From contig NZ_JAEULO010000049.1 in assembly GCF_016793705.1 (NCBI RefSeq), positions 1 to 64,000 of the forward strand: a DNA stretch of 64,000 nt. Direction: 5' to 3'. A program made the position numbers and the translations under genes. Positions within the stretch are counted from its first letter, which is position 1, and every line of letters begins with the position of its first letter. The DNA is from Tabrizicola sp. GTDB taxonomy: Bacteria; Pseudomonadota; Alphaproteobacteria; Rhodobacterales; Rhodobacteraceae. This document shows, piece by piece, positions 1 through 7,201 of the stretch. The notes under the pieces were generated by a model. It had not been told where the DNA came from. It did no database searches and was given only the letters and a program-made list of their open reading frames with translations.

Positions 1-75
1 CTTGCCATGGCTCTTGGGAAAGAAGGGTTGCAGCCGCGCCATCTGCGCTTCGGTCAGCCAGAAAAGGTTGCTCAT
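1..75 (-). CDS. IS5-family transposase, N-terminal fragment (cut by window edge)
   Basis: Twenty-five codons from an ATG at 75-73 read MSNLFWLTEAQMARLQPFFP and then continue off the window edge. This is the characteristic start of IS5-family DDE transposases (the DUF4096-type N-terminal helix-turn-helix). A purine-rich GAGGAGAC lies upstream as a ribosome binding site. Only the DNA-binding start is visible, so it cannot be judged whether the transposase is intact. The family moves DNA by cut-and-paste within the cell. Confidence 0.75.
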   Translation of the reverse strand, partial: MSNLFWLTEAQMARLQPFFPKSHGK

Positions 76-138
76 CGGTCAGTCTCCTCGCAGAGCCTGA
101 ATCACGCCGAAAGTGGAAGATCAATGGGTCCTGACCCT
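1..138 (-). mobile_element. Partial IS5-family insertion sequence (one end only)
   Basis: The first 75 bases encode, on the minus strand, the N-terminus of an IS5-family transposase. The bases up to about 138 are the untranslated leader and terminal inverted repeat of the same element. Read outward, the end begins AGGGTCAGGACCCATTGATC, a self-complementary tip typical of IS427-group IS5 elements. A CTAG lies at the junction (about 135-140), a common target for this group. The rest of the element lies left of the window, so its other end and target duplication cannot be seen. It has inserted into the 3' part of the AT-rich gene at 102-824. Confidence 0.75.
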
Positions 139-824
139 AGCGTGCCAAGAAGAAGTGAGTTCCCCAGTAAAAATGCGACCATAACAGGCACGACACTATT
201 TAAGACAAAGAGAGATGCAAGCACCTCGCGGAACGAAAACGATCGACTACTACGAATGCTTTGCAAGGCCTCCCAGAATTTTGAGCCATTTACTCCCACG
301 ATGGCACCGAACGAAATAAAACCAATAAGTACAACCGAGAGCAAGAAGGCGATTGAGGATCGCAAATCGAGGAACGTGAAGAAAACTATGCAGAATAATG
401 CAGCAAGACAAATTACCATCATCAAAACAAGTAAGGAAGACAGAAGCAATCGAGTGTATCTATGTGTCCGAAACCTATTCACTTTTGAGAACGGCTTTCC
501 GCGCCTAAGCCCCCTCTTCCTTTCGATCCAACGAGTAATCAATGGTGTCGCTAAGAAACTCACTCGTAAGAATGCAGCGGTTCCAATCAAAAATACCGTT
601 AGGGAAAAACAAGCATTGAACACAAACCTTGAATCAACCAACCCCCTGATGCCAAACCCAAAGTTCGAAGTTAGGCCAAATAAGTAGACCGAGTATATTC
701 CAAGCAAGGATACTATGGCATAGATTGATTTCAGGATCGAGGATATAGGACCAATCGTTCCAGTAGGGCGCTTTCTATAGCGCTTGGTCGTACCGGAATT
801 GATGTACCTTGGCAACTTACCCAT
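102..824 (-). CDS. AT-rich multi-spanning membrane protein, C-terminus replaced by IS sequence
   Basis: A 240-residue open frame of unknown function. Hydrophobic stretches at about residues 30-52, 68-92, 125-152, 158-178 and 207-230 suggest four or five membrane spans, with a basic loop ([10 protein letters not shown]) after the second. Base composition is strikingly AT-rich compared with neighbours, with AAA/ATT/TTA codons rarely seen elsewhere in the window, which suggests horizontal acquisition. The ATG overlaps the lepA stop (ATGGGTAA), so translation could be coupled. The last eleven residues ([11 protein letters not shown]) are encoded by the IS5 terminal repeat, so the native C-terminus has been lost. 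No family was recognised. The frame may now be non-functional. Confidence 0.6.
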   Translation of the reverse strand: MGKLPRYINSGTTKRYRKRPTGTIGPISSILKSIYAIVSLLGIYSVYLFGLTSNFGFGIRGLVDSRFVFNACFSLTVFLIGTAAFLRVSFLATPLITRWIERKRGLRRGKPFSKVNRFRTHRYTRLLLSSLLVLMMVICLAALFCIVFFTFLDLRSSIAFLLSVVLIGFISFGAIVGVNGSKFWEALQSIRSSRSFSFREVLASLFVLNSVVPVMVAFLLGNSLLLGTLGSGPIDLPLSA

Positions 825-2616
825 CCATCTTCAACGCCGCGATGAACGCTTCCTGCGGGATCTCGACCTTCCCGAACTGGCGCATCTTCTTCTTGCCGGC
901 TTTCTGCTTCTCCAGAAGTTTCTTCTTCCGGGTCGCGTCGCCGCCGTAGCACTTGGCGGTCACGTCCTTGCGCATGGCGCTCAACGTCTCGCGGGCGATC
1001 ACGCGACCGCCGATGGCCGCCTGGATCGGGATCTTGAACATGTGACGGGGGATCAGGTCCTTCAGCTTCTCGACCATCGACCGGCCGCGGGCTTCGGCGC
1101 GGTCACGGTGGACCATCATGCTCAGCGCGTCGACAGGTTCGTCGTTCACCAGGATCGACATCTTCACCAGGTTGTCCTCGCGGTATTCGCTGATCTGGTA
1201 GTCGAAGCTGGCATAGCCCTTGGTCACCGATTTCAGCCGGTCGTAGAAGTCGAACACCACTTCGGCCAAAGGCAGGTCGTATTCGACCATCGCCCGCGAC
1301 CCGGCGTAGGTGAGGTTCAGCTGGATGCCGCGGCGGTCCTGGCAAAGCTTCAGGATGTCGCCGAGGTAGTCGTCGGGGACCATGATCGTGGCCTTGATCC
1401 GCGGCTCCTCGATATGGTCGACATAGGTCAGGTCGGGCATGTCGGCGGGGTTGTGCAGATCGCGGACCTCGCCGTCCTTCATGTGCAGCTTGAAGACCAC
1501 GGAAGGCGCGGTGGTGATCAAGTCGAGGTCGTATTCGCGTTCCAGGCGGTCACGAACGACCTCCAGATGGAGGAGGCCGAGGAAGCCCATGCGGAAGCCG
1601 AAGCCCAAGGCCGCGCTGGTCTCCATCTCGTAGGTGAAGGAGGCGTCGTTCAGGGCGAGCTTCTCGATGGCGTCGCGCAGCGCCTCGAAATCAGCGGCGT
1701 CCACCGGAAAGAGGCCGCAGAAGACCACGGGGACCGAGGGTTTGAAGCCGGGGAGCGGCGCGTCGCAGGGCTTGCGTTCGTGGGTGATCGTGTCGCCCAC
1801 TTTGGTATCGCGGACCTGCTTGATCGAGGCGGTGAAGACACCGATCTCGCCCGGCCCCAGTTCGGCGATGTCCTGCATCTGCGGTTTCAGCACCGCCAGC
1901 TTGTCGATGCCGTAGACCGCCCCGGTCTGCATCATCTTGATGCGGTCGCCCTTCTTCACCACGCCGTCGATGATGCGGATCATGACGACGACGCCGAGAT
2001 AGGCGTCATACCAGCTGTCGACGAGCATGGCCTTGAGGGGCGCGTTGCGGTCGCCCTTGGGGGGCGGCAGGCGGTGGACGATGGCCTCCAGCACGTCGGG
2101 GATGCCGAGGCCGGTCTTGGCGCTGATCGGGATGGCGTCACTGGCGTCGAGGCCGATCACATCCTCGATGTTCTGTTTCACCCGCTCCGGCTCGGCCGCG
2201 GGGAGGTCGATCTTGTTCAGCACCGGCACGATCTCGTGCCCCGCATCCAGCGCCTGGTAGACGTTGGCGAGCGTCTGGGCTTCCACGCCCTGCGAGGCGT
2301 CCACGACCAGCAGCGAGCCCTCGACGGCGCGCATGGAGCGGCTGACCTCATAGGCGAAGTCGACGTGGCCGGGGGTGTCGATCAGGTTCAGGATATAGGT
2401 CTGGCCGTCCCTGGCCGGATATTCGATCCGGACCGTGTTGGCCTTGATCGTGATCCCCCGCTCCCGCTCGATATCCATCGAGTCGAGAAGCTGGGCCTGC
2501 ATGTCGCGCTCGGCGACCGTGCCCGTCGACTGGATCAGCCGGTCGGCCAGCGTGGATTTGCCGTGGTCGATATGCGCCACGATGGAGAAGTTGCGGATGC
2601 GGTCGAGCGTGATCAT
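817..2616 (-). CDS. lepA: Elongation factor 4 (back-translocating GTPase)
   Basis: 599 residues, the same length as E. coli LepA. The start [20 protein letters not shown] contains the G1 P-loop [14 protein letters not shown] (G3) and NKIDLP (G4) follow. The LepA-specific C-terminal domain ends in a basic tail ([20 protein letters not shown]) that contacts the ribosome. LepA binds stalled or mistranslocated 70S ribosomes and has a role in ribosome biogenesis and fidelity under ionic stress. A longer frame begins at 2880, but the ATG at 2616 gives the conserved family N-terminus. Its stop overlaps the start of the AT-rich gene at 824. Confidence 0.97.
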   Translation of the reverse strand: MITLDRIRNFSIVAHIDHGKSTLADRLIQSTGTVAERDMQAQLLDSMDIERERGITIKANTVRIEYPARDGQTYILNLIDTPGHVDFAYEVSRSMRAVEGSLLVVDASQGVEAQTLANVYQALDAGHEIVPVLNKIDLPAAEPERVKQNIEDVIGLDASDAIPISAKTGLGIPDVLEAIVHRLPPPKGDRNAPLKAMLVDSWYDAYLGVVVMIRIIDGVVKKGDRIKMMQTGAVYGIDKLAVLKPQMQDIAELGPGEIGVFTASIKQVRDTKVGDTITHERKPCDAPLPGFKPSVPVVFCGLFPVDAADFEALRDAIEKLALNDASFTYEMETSAALGFGFRMGFLGLLHLEVVRDRLEREYDLDLITTAPSVVFKLHMKDGEVRDLHNPADMPDLTYVDHIEEPRIKATIMVPDDYLGDILKLCQDRRGIQLNLTYAGSRAMVEYDLPLAEVVFDFYDRLKSVTKGYASFDYQISEYREDNLVKMSILVNDEPVDALSMMVHRDRAEARGRSMVEKLKDLIPRHMFKIPIQAAIGGRVIARETLSAMRKDVTAKCYGGDATRKKKLLEKQKAGKKKMRQFGKVEIPQEAFIAALKMDG

Positions 2617-2632
2617 GGGCAGGGCGTATAGC

Positions 2633-3256
2633 TTAGCGCGCGGGGGGCGGGAAGGGGTTGCGGGAGGCTGGCGTCTCAAGGGGTTCGGGCACCCGGATAC
2701 CGGGGACGGGGTAAAGTTGCGCCAGGGTGAAGAACAGTTCCGCCTCGACCGACTGTCCTGTCCGGGTATGCTCGCCGACAACGGCAAGCAGGAACAGCTC
2801 CAGGAGGTCAGGCTTGCGATCAGCCCAAACCGTAACCTGCCAGCGCAGCCATTGCCGAAACAGCGCCAGCAGCTCGGCATAAGAGTTCACCATGCTGACC
2901 AGCTTTCCCGGACCCCACATGAGACCGTCTCTCTTCATGACCTCGCGCATCTGGCCGTTCCGCCAGTGGGCCGCCATGTGATCATGCGCGACCCAGAGCG
3001 TCCGGGCATCGAATTGATCATCGCTGTCCAGTGCCACGGCAAGGGCATCGGTCTGACGACGCCGCAGGATGTCCGCGGCGCGCAGGTAGACATGGCTTGC
3101 CTCTCCCACCCAGTCGGACAGCGTGCCCAGGCGCTTGGCAAGCATGTGGTCGCGAAAGTCGTGCTGAATGTCGCCGGCGAAGACTGGCGGGCTTTTCGGC
3201 ATATAGGCCATTTCGGCCCAAGGCTTCGCGACGGGAGGGTCGGTCATGGAAGGCAC
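2633..3256 (-). CDS. Conserved hypothetical protein, about 207 aa
   Basis: An uncharacterised soluble protein with no signal peptide or membrane span. Trp- and His-rich helices are visible ([30 protein letters not shown]). The C-terminus is Pro-rich and disordered-looking. Two starts are possible. The GTG at 3256 has AGGA five bases upstream, while the ATG at 3247 (MTDPPVAKP) lies three codons in. It sits 16 bases upstream of lepA on the same strand, so the two may be co-transcribed. I do not recognise the family. The coding call rests on length, codon usage and position. Confidence 0.6.
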   Translation of the reverse strand: MPSMTDPPVAKPWAEMAYMPKSPPVFAGDIQHDFRDHMLAKRLGTLSDWVGEASHVYLRAADILRRRQTDALAVALDSDDQFDARTLWVAHDHMAAHWRNGQMREVMKRDGLMWGPGKLVSMVNSYAELLALFRQWLRWQVTVWADRKPDLLELFLLAVVGEHTRTGQSVEAELFFTLAQLYPVPGIRVPEPLETPASRNPFPPPAR

Positions 3257-3456
3257 TCGATTCCTGGGTCGGCCACTTCATCTTGTAGCAGCGGTGGCAG
3301 AAGCCCGCGAGGGGTTGCGGATTCCCGCCAATTCCGGCCAACCCACTGTAAGGGCTTGAAAAATTGGCGTGGACTTGGCATGATCGCTTCTACAATATGA
3401 CCGGCGGTGGGATGGGTGACGTGCCTGGCCATGCCCGGCGAATGAGGCAGAAGCGA

Positions 3457-3765
3457 ATGAAACCCTACGTGCTTGTGGCCGCCGCTGCGGCCTTTTTCCC
3501 GGTGATGTCCGGTGTTGCGATGGCCGGCCCGATCGAACGGGCCTGCATGGCCTCGGATCGCGGCGGCAACCGCTCGCTCTGCGGCTGCATCCAGCAGGCG
3601 GCGGACATGACGCTGTCGGGCGGCGATCAGAAACGGGCGGCGAAGTTCTTCAAGGACCCGGAAGCGGCCCACGCAACCTGGGTCTCGCAGTCGAAGTCGG
3701 ATGATGCGTTCTGGGAGCGCTACAAGAGCTTTGGCCAGACGGCCGAGGCCTATTGCGCCGGGTGA
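3457..3765 (+). CDS. Small secreted hypothetical protein
   Basis: 102 residues with an N-terminal Sec signal peptide (MKPYVLVAAAAAFFPVMSG, likely cut after GVAMA). The mature domain is about 78 residues and has four Cys (RACMAS, LCGC, AYCAG). This suggests one or two disulfides in the periplasm. The ATG at 3457 is favoured by GAGG nine bases upstream. An in-frame ATG at 3442 would add MRQKR, which is also compatible with a signal peptide. A TACAAT-like -10 element lies at 3391-3396. Small Cys-containing exported proteins of this kind are common in Rhodobacteraceae. No function can be assigned. Confidence 0.7.
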   Translation: MKPYVLVAAAAAFFPVMSGVAMAGPIERACMASDRGGNRSLCGCIQQAADMTLSGGDQKRAAKFFKDPEAAHATWVSQSKSDDAFWERYKSFGQTAEAYCAG

Positions 3766-3777
3766 AGCAGCGGAAGC

Positions 3778-3836
3778 GGTGGGTTGGCACCCACGCTACG
3801 CGCCGGAACCTTTGCTAGGGTGGGTGCCAGCCCACC
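3778..3836. repeat. Imperfect inverted repeat (17-bp arms)
   Basis: The arms GGTGGGTTGGCACCCAC (3778-3794) and GTGGGTGCCAGCCCACC (3820-3836) are complementary with one mismatch and are separated by 25 bases. Each arm is itself partly palindromic (GTGGGT/ACCCAC). The unit lies between a convergent gene pair, just before the terminator. It looks like a REP or BIME-type extragenic element rather than an operator. Confidence 0.55.
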
Positions 3837-3851
3837 GCCCGGTTGAAACGA

Positions 3852-3888
3852 GAAAGGCCCCACCTTCCCTGCGAAGGCGGGGCCTTTT
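3852..3888. terminator. Bidirectional rho-independent terminator
   Basis: The stem AAAGGCCCC...GGGGCCTTTT, extended inward by CCTT/AAGG, has a short loop and an A-run on one side and a T-run on the other. It serves both the small secreted gene (plus strand) and rpmB (minus strand), which converge here. Confidence 0.85.
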
Positions 3889-3905
3889 CGATGAAGTGAG
3901 CCGGG

Positions 3906-4193
3906 TCAGGCCGAGGCTTGCGCCTTGGCGATGTCCTTCTTGATCTTCAGCGCATTGGCCGACAGTTCTTCGTCCTTGGCCTTGGCGAGATAGGCGTCCA
4001 GCCCGCCGCGATGGTCGACCGAGCGCAGCGCCGCAGCGGTGACGCGAAACTTGAACGACTGGCCCAGCACGTCCGAGATCAGCGTGACCTCGTTCAGGTT
4101 CGGCAGGAACCGGCGACGGCTCTTGTTGTTGGCATGGCTGATCGTGTTGCCCGACATCGGCCCCTTGCCGGTGAGTTCGCAGACGCGCGACAT
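3906..4193 (-). CDS. rpmB: 50S ribosomal protein L28
   Basis: 95 residues, normal for alphaproteobacterial L28. It starts [20 protein letters not shown], with the family signature [12 protein letters not shown] and a Lys/Ala-rich C-terminus. L28 binds 23S rRNA near the E site and is needed for 70S assembly. The frame can be extended to 4217, but [10 protein letters not shown] is the conserved start. It is monocistronic, followed by the bidirectional terminator. Confidence 0.97.
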   Translation of the reverse strand: MSRVCELTGKGPMSGNTISHANNKSRRRFLPNLNEVTLISDVLGQSFKFRVTAAALRSVDHRGGLDAYLAKAKDEELSANALKIKKDIAKAQASA

Positions 4194-4310
4194 TGCGGTG
4201 TTCCTTCGATTCGTCAAAAGCGGGAGAAGGCGGGGAATCCCCGACCCTCGAATGCGATTGGGGGCGTGTAAGGGGAATCCCCGGCGGCGTCAAGCGGTCA
4301 GGGACCGTCG

Positions 4311-4994
4311 TCAGGCCGGGGGATAGGCCCGGTCAAAGCCGGACCGGCCTTTCGCGGTGACAGTCAGGGCGCGGCTGCCCTCGCGGCGGCGAAGCCAACC
4401 CTCGGCCTCCATCCGCGACAGAAGCAGCCGGCCAAGCCGCCCGGCAAGATGGCTTTGCCGTTCGGTCCAGTCGAGACAGTCGCGGCAAAGCGGTGTGCGG
4501 GCAGGAGCGAGGTCGGCCTCGTCAAGACCGAGCCCCCGAAAGAAAGCGCGGCCTTGGGACGTCAGGTCGAGCCCGCCGGGGGTATGGGCAAGGAAGCCAC
4601 GCGTGGAAAGGCTGCGGTACAGCCGGACACCCAGCGCGCCCGCGAGATGGTTGTAGCAAAGCCGCGCCTCGCGCAGGGCAGGGTCGCGGGGGCCGGTCCG
4701 CGACGTGCGCGAAGGCACCTGGCCGGCAAGCGCCATCATCGCCTCGATCAGGCGGGCGACCTCGGGGCTGGCAAGGGACAGGTATTTGTGGCGCCCCTGG
4801 CGATGGGCCTTGAGGAAACCCGCGTCGAAAAGCCTTGCCGCATGTTCCGAGGCGCTGGCCTTGCCAAGGCCAGTGGCGGCGCCAAGCTCGGTCACGGTCC
4901 GGGCGCGACCATCCATCAAGAGCGAAACCATCTGCGCCCGGGCCGGATCGGCAAGGGGGGCGGCGAGATTGGCGATGCTCGGGCTTTCGGTCAT
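4311..4994 (-). CDS. ArsR-family winged-helix transcriptional regulator
   Basis: 227 residues. The N-terminal ArsR-type wHTH (about residues 8-75) includes LADPARAQMVSLLMDGRA, the recognition helix GLGKASASEHAARL and the wing RQGRHKYLSL. A longer-than-usual C-terminal domain carries two Cys (CRDCLDW) and a second winged-helix-like segment ending ALTVTAKGR. It is transcribed away from the DMT permease gene across a 142-bp gap holding a perfect 9-bp inverted repeat at 5036-5059, its likely operator. No classical arsenic Cys motif (CVC) is seen in the recognition helix, so the effector is probably not arsenite. It most likely represses the divergent permease and itself. Confidence 0.85.
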   Translation of the reverse strand: MTESPSIANLAAPLADPARAQMVSLLMDGRARTVTELGAATGLGKASASEHAARLFDAGFLKAHRQGRHKYLSLASPEVARLIEAMMALAGQVPSRTSRTGPRDPALREARLCYNHLAGALGVRLYRSLSTRGFLAHTPGGLDLTSQGRAFFRGLGLDEADLAPARTPLCRDCLDWTERQSHLAGRLGRLLLSRMEAEGWLRRREGSRALTVTAKGRSGFDRAYPPA

Positions 4995-5035
4995 GCGTCC
5001 AGCATGGTGCGGCGGCAAGGCAGCGTCCAGTGGGA

Positions 5036-5059
5036 ATGGTTCGGGAAAGGCCGAACCAT
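5036..5059. promoter_or_regulatory. Probable ArsR operator (9-bp inverted repeat, N6 spacer)
   Basis: ATGGTTCGG and CCGAACCAT are perfect inverted repeats separated by GAAAGG. The site lies between the divergent ArsR gene (starts 4994) and permease gene (starts 5137), where one dimer could control both promoters. Assignment to this ArsR protein is inferred from position. Confidence 0.65.
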
Positions 5060-5136
5060 GGTGCAGGCGAGATCGGACAGGCTGGCTTGCGGTGACGTTT
5101 GGCGCGTGCCACCGATGGCCACAAAAGGGAGACATG

Positions 5137-6030
5137 ATGGCCTTTCCGATCCACGAACTCGCGGCGCTGGCGACCGCGACCTGCTGGGCGACGACGGGAA
5201 TCATCGCCTCGGATGCGATCCGGGCGCTGGGGGCGTTCCATTTCAACCTGATCCGGCAGGTCTTCGTGACGCTGATCCTTGCGGCGGTCGTGCTGGCCTC
5301 GGGGGCTCTCGCCTTGCCGGGGTGGCAGGCGGTGGCGATTCTGGCCGTGTCCGGGGTGGTCGGCATCCTTCTCGGCGACACGCTGAACTTTGCCGCCGTG
5401 GGGCGGCTGGGGCCGCGGCGGGCAGGGGCGGTCTTCGCACTGAACGCGCCGATGGCGGCAGTGCTGGGCTGGCTGGTGCTGGACGAACGGCTGGGGCTTC
5501 AGGCCTGGGCCGGGATCGCGGCGACGGTCGCCGGGGTGGCGCTGGCGATCCTGGGCCGCCCGGCCTCCGGCGCGCACCGGCTGGAGCAGGTCTGGGGCGG
5601 GATCGGGGTCGGTGTCCTGTTCGGCCTCGGGGCGGCACTGGGACAGGCGGCGGGAGCGCTGATCGCGCGGCCCTACATGGCCGGGGGCCTTGATCCCTAT
5701 GTCGGCTCCCTGATCCGGGTTGGGGCATCCGGGCTGGCGATGGGGATACTGGCCGCCCTGCCCTTCGCCCCGCCCCGGCCGCGGCAGGTGTCCGGCAAGC
5801 TGCTGTTTCTGACCGCGCTGACGGCGCTGATCGGGCTGCTTCTGGGCATGACGCTGTTCCTTTACGCCCTTCAGGGGTCGCAGACCGGGATCATCGCGAC
5901 ACTGTCGGCAACGTCACCCGTCATCATCCTGCCGCTCCTTTGGCTGCGGACCGGGCAAAGGCCGTCACTGACCAGTTGGGCGGGGGCGGCCCTCGCGGTC
6001 GCGGGGCTGGCGCTGATCTTCACGCGGTAG
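5137..6030 (+). CDS. DMT-superfamily (EamA) permease
   Basis: 297 residues arranged as two EamA repeats of about five helices each (first near residues 5-140, second near 155-297). Typical repeat ends are VLGWLVLDERLGLQAWAG and ILPLLWLRTGQRPSLTSWAG. The family exports amino acids, amines or other small metabolites across the inner membrane. The second of two tandem ATGs (5134, 5137) is chosen because AGGGAG lies five bases ahead. It is divergent from an ArsR gene with a shared operator, so export is probably induced by the ArsR ligand. It converges with meaB, with four bases between stops. Confidence 0.88.
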   Translation: MAFPIHELAALATATCWATTGIIASDAIRALGAFHFNLIRQVFVTLILAAVVLASGALALPGWQAVAILAVSGVVGILLGDTLNFAAVGRLGPRRAGAVFALNAPMAAVLGWLVLDERLGLQAWAGIAATVAGVALAILGRPASGAHRLEQVWGGIGVGVLFGLGAALGQAAGALIARPYMAGGLDPYVGSLIRVGASGLAMGILAALPFAPPRPRQVSGKLLFLTALTALIGLLLGMTLFLYALQGSQTGIIATLSATSPVIILPLLWLRTGQRPSLTSWAGAALAVAGLALIFTR

Positions 6031-6034
6031 AAGG

Positions 6035-7012
6035 TCAGGCCGGGCGGCCGAGAAGGCGCAGCATCTCGGCGGCGGCGGCCTCGGGCGAGAGATCGCCGCT
6101 GGCCACACGGGCACCGAGACTGGCCATCAGGCCCTTCTGCGGCTCCCGGGAGAGGGCGGCGAGAAGACCCTCGCGGACCTCGGCCTCGAACCAGTGGCGG
6201 GACTGCGCGGCGCGGGCGCGGGTCCAGTGGCCCTGTTCTTTCCGCCATTGAACCAGGCTCTGCATATCCGCCCAGGCCTGGGCCAGGCCTTCGGCTTCCA
6301 GCGCAGACACCGGCAGGGCCTTGGGAAATCCCGCCGGATCCTGCGGGCGGCGGCGCAACAGGTGAAGTGCCCCGGCATAGTCGGCGACGGTGCGCAGCGC
6401 TGCGGGTTTCAGCTCGCCGTCGGCCTTGTTGACGAGGATGAGGTCGGCCATCTCCATGATCCCGCGCTTCACGCCCTGCAACTCGTCGCCGCCTGCGGGG
6501 GCGAGGAGGAGGAGGAACAGATCGGAAAGCTCGGCCACCACGGTTTCGGACTGCCCGACGCCGACCGTCTCGATCAGCACCACATCGAAGCCCGCCGCCT
6601 CGCACAGCGCCACCGCCTCGCGGGTGCGGCGGGCGACACCGCCAAGCTGCGACTGGCTGGGCGAGGGGCGGATGAAGGCGAGGGGGTCGCGCGACAGCCG
6701 CTCCATCCGGGTCTTGTCGCCAAGGATCGAGCCGCCGGAACGGGCGGAGGACGGATCGACCGCCAGCACCGCCACCTTGAGCCCCTGCCCGGTCAGCATC
6801 AGGCCGAAGGCCTCGATGAAAGTGGACTTGCCGACTCCGGGCGTGCCCGACAGGCCGATGCGGAGCGCCTGTGCCCCCTGGCGCAGCGCGTCGATCAGGG
6901 CCAGCGCCTCGGCGCGGTGATCGGGCCGCGCGCTTTCCACCAAGGTGATGGCGCGGGCAAGGGCGCGGCGGTCGCCGGATCGGATCAGTCGGGCGCGTTC
7001 GGTGGTGTCCAT
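6035..7012 (-). CDS. meaB: MeaB/ArgK-family G3E P-loop GTPase, methylmalonyl-CoA mutase chaperone
   Basis: 325 residues. The Walker A motif is GTPGVGKS (about 56-63). The family signature AVDPSSARSGGSILGDKTRM follows, then DVVLIETVGVGQSE (switch II), NKAD (base recognition) and a C-terminal helical dimerisation arm (QSRHWFEAEVREGLL). MeaB gates adenosylcobalamin loading and protects methylmalonyl-CoA mutase in the cytosol. The methylmalonyl-CoA epimerase at 27557-27961 belongs to the same pathway. The mutase itself is not in the window. The SD is GAGAGGG just before the ATG. Confidence 0.93.
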   Translation of the reverse strand: MDTTERARLIRSGDRRALARAITLVESARPDHRAEALALIDALRQGAQALRIGLSGTPGVGKSTFIEAFGLMLTGQGLKVAVLAVDPSSARSGGSILGDKTRMERLSRDPLAFIRPSPSQSQLGGVARRTREAVALCEAAGFDVVLIETVGVGQSETVVAELSDLFLLLLAPAGGDELQGVKRGIMEMADLILVNKADGELKPAALRTVADYAGALHLLRRRPQDPAGFPKALPVSALEAEGLAQAWADMQSLVQWRKEQGHWTRARAAQSRHWFEAEVREGLLAALSREPQKGLMASLGARVASGDLSPEAAAAEMLRLLGRPA

Positions 7013-7118
7013 GGTCCCTCTCGTTTCCGTCTTTCTGCCGGATGCGGGCGGGCTTGGCGAGAGGGCATGGTCGCGCCCGCCTTGAACCGTCGCGTGAGGG
7101 ACAGCGGTTTGCCTTCAG

Positions 7119-7144
7119 CGAGGATACTTGGGCAAAGATGAAAG
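7119..7144 (+). repeat. Dispersed extragenic repeat, copy A
   Basis: The sequence GGATACTTGGGCAAAGATGA, extended to about 7119-7144, matches the repeat units at 13525-13550 and at both ends of 31116-31201. It lies between the starts of divergent meaB and hrpB. Unlike the other copies it has no adjacent hairpin. Confidence 0.45.
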
Positions 7145-7201
7145 ACGGTGCCCGGGCGGGCGGGTCTGGTCAGGTCGTGGCAGGCAGGCCATAAGCGGGG
7201 C

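Noticed and set aside
784-2631. Long plus-strand open frame opposite lepA
   Set aside because: It is a GC-rich antisense shadow of lepA with a His/Asp/Val-rich, low-complexity translation and no conserved motif.
3375-3396. sigma54-like promoter (TTGGCATGATCGCTTC) upstream of the small secreted gene
   Set aside because: The -12 GC is not at the right distance. A plain sigma70 -10 (TACAAT) is a simpler reading, and even that lacks a well-spaced -35.
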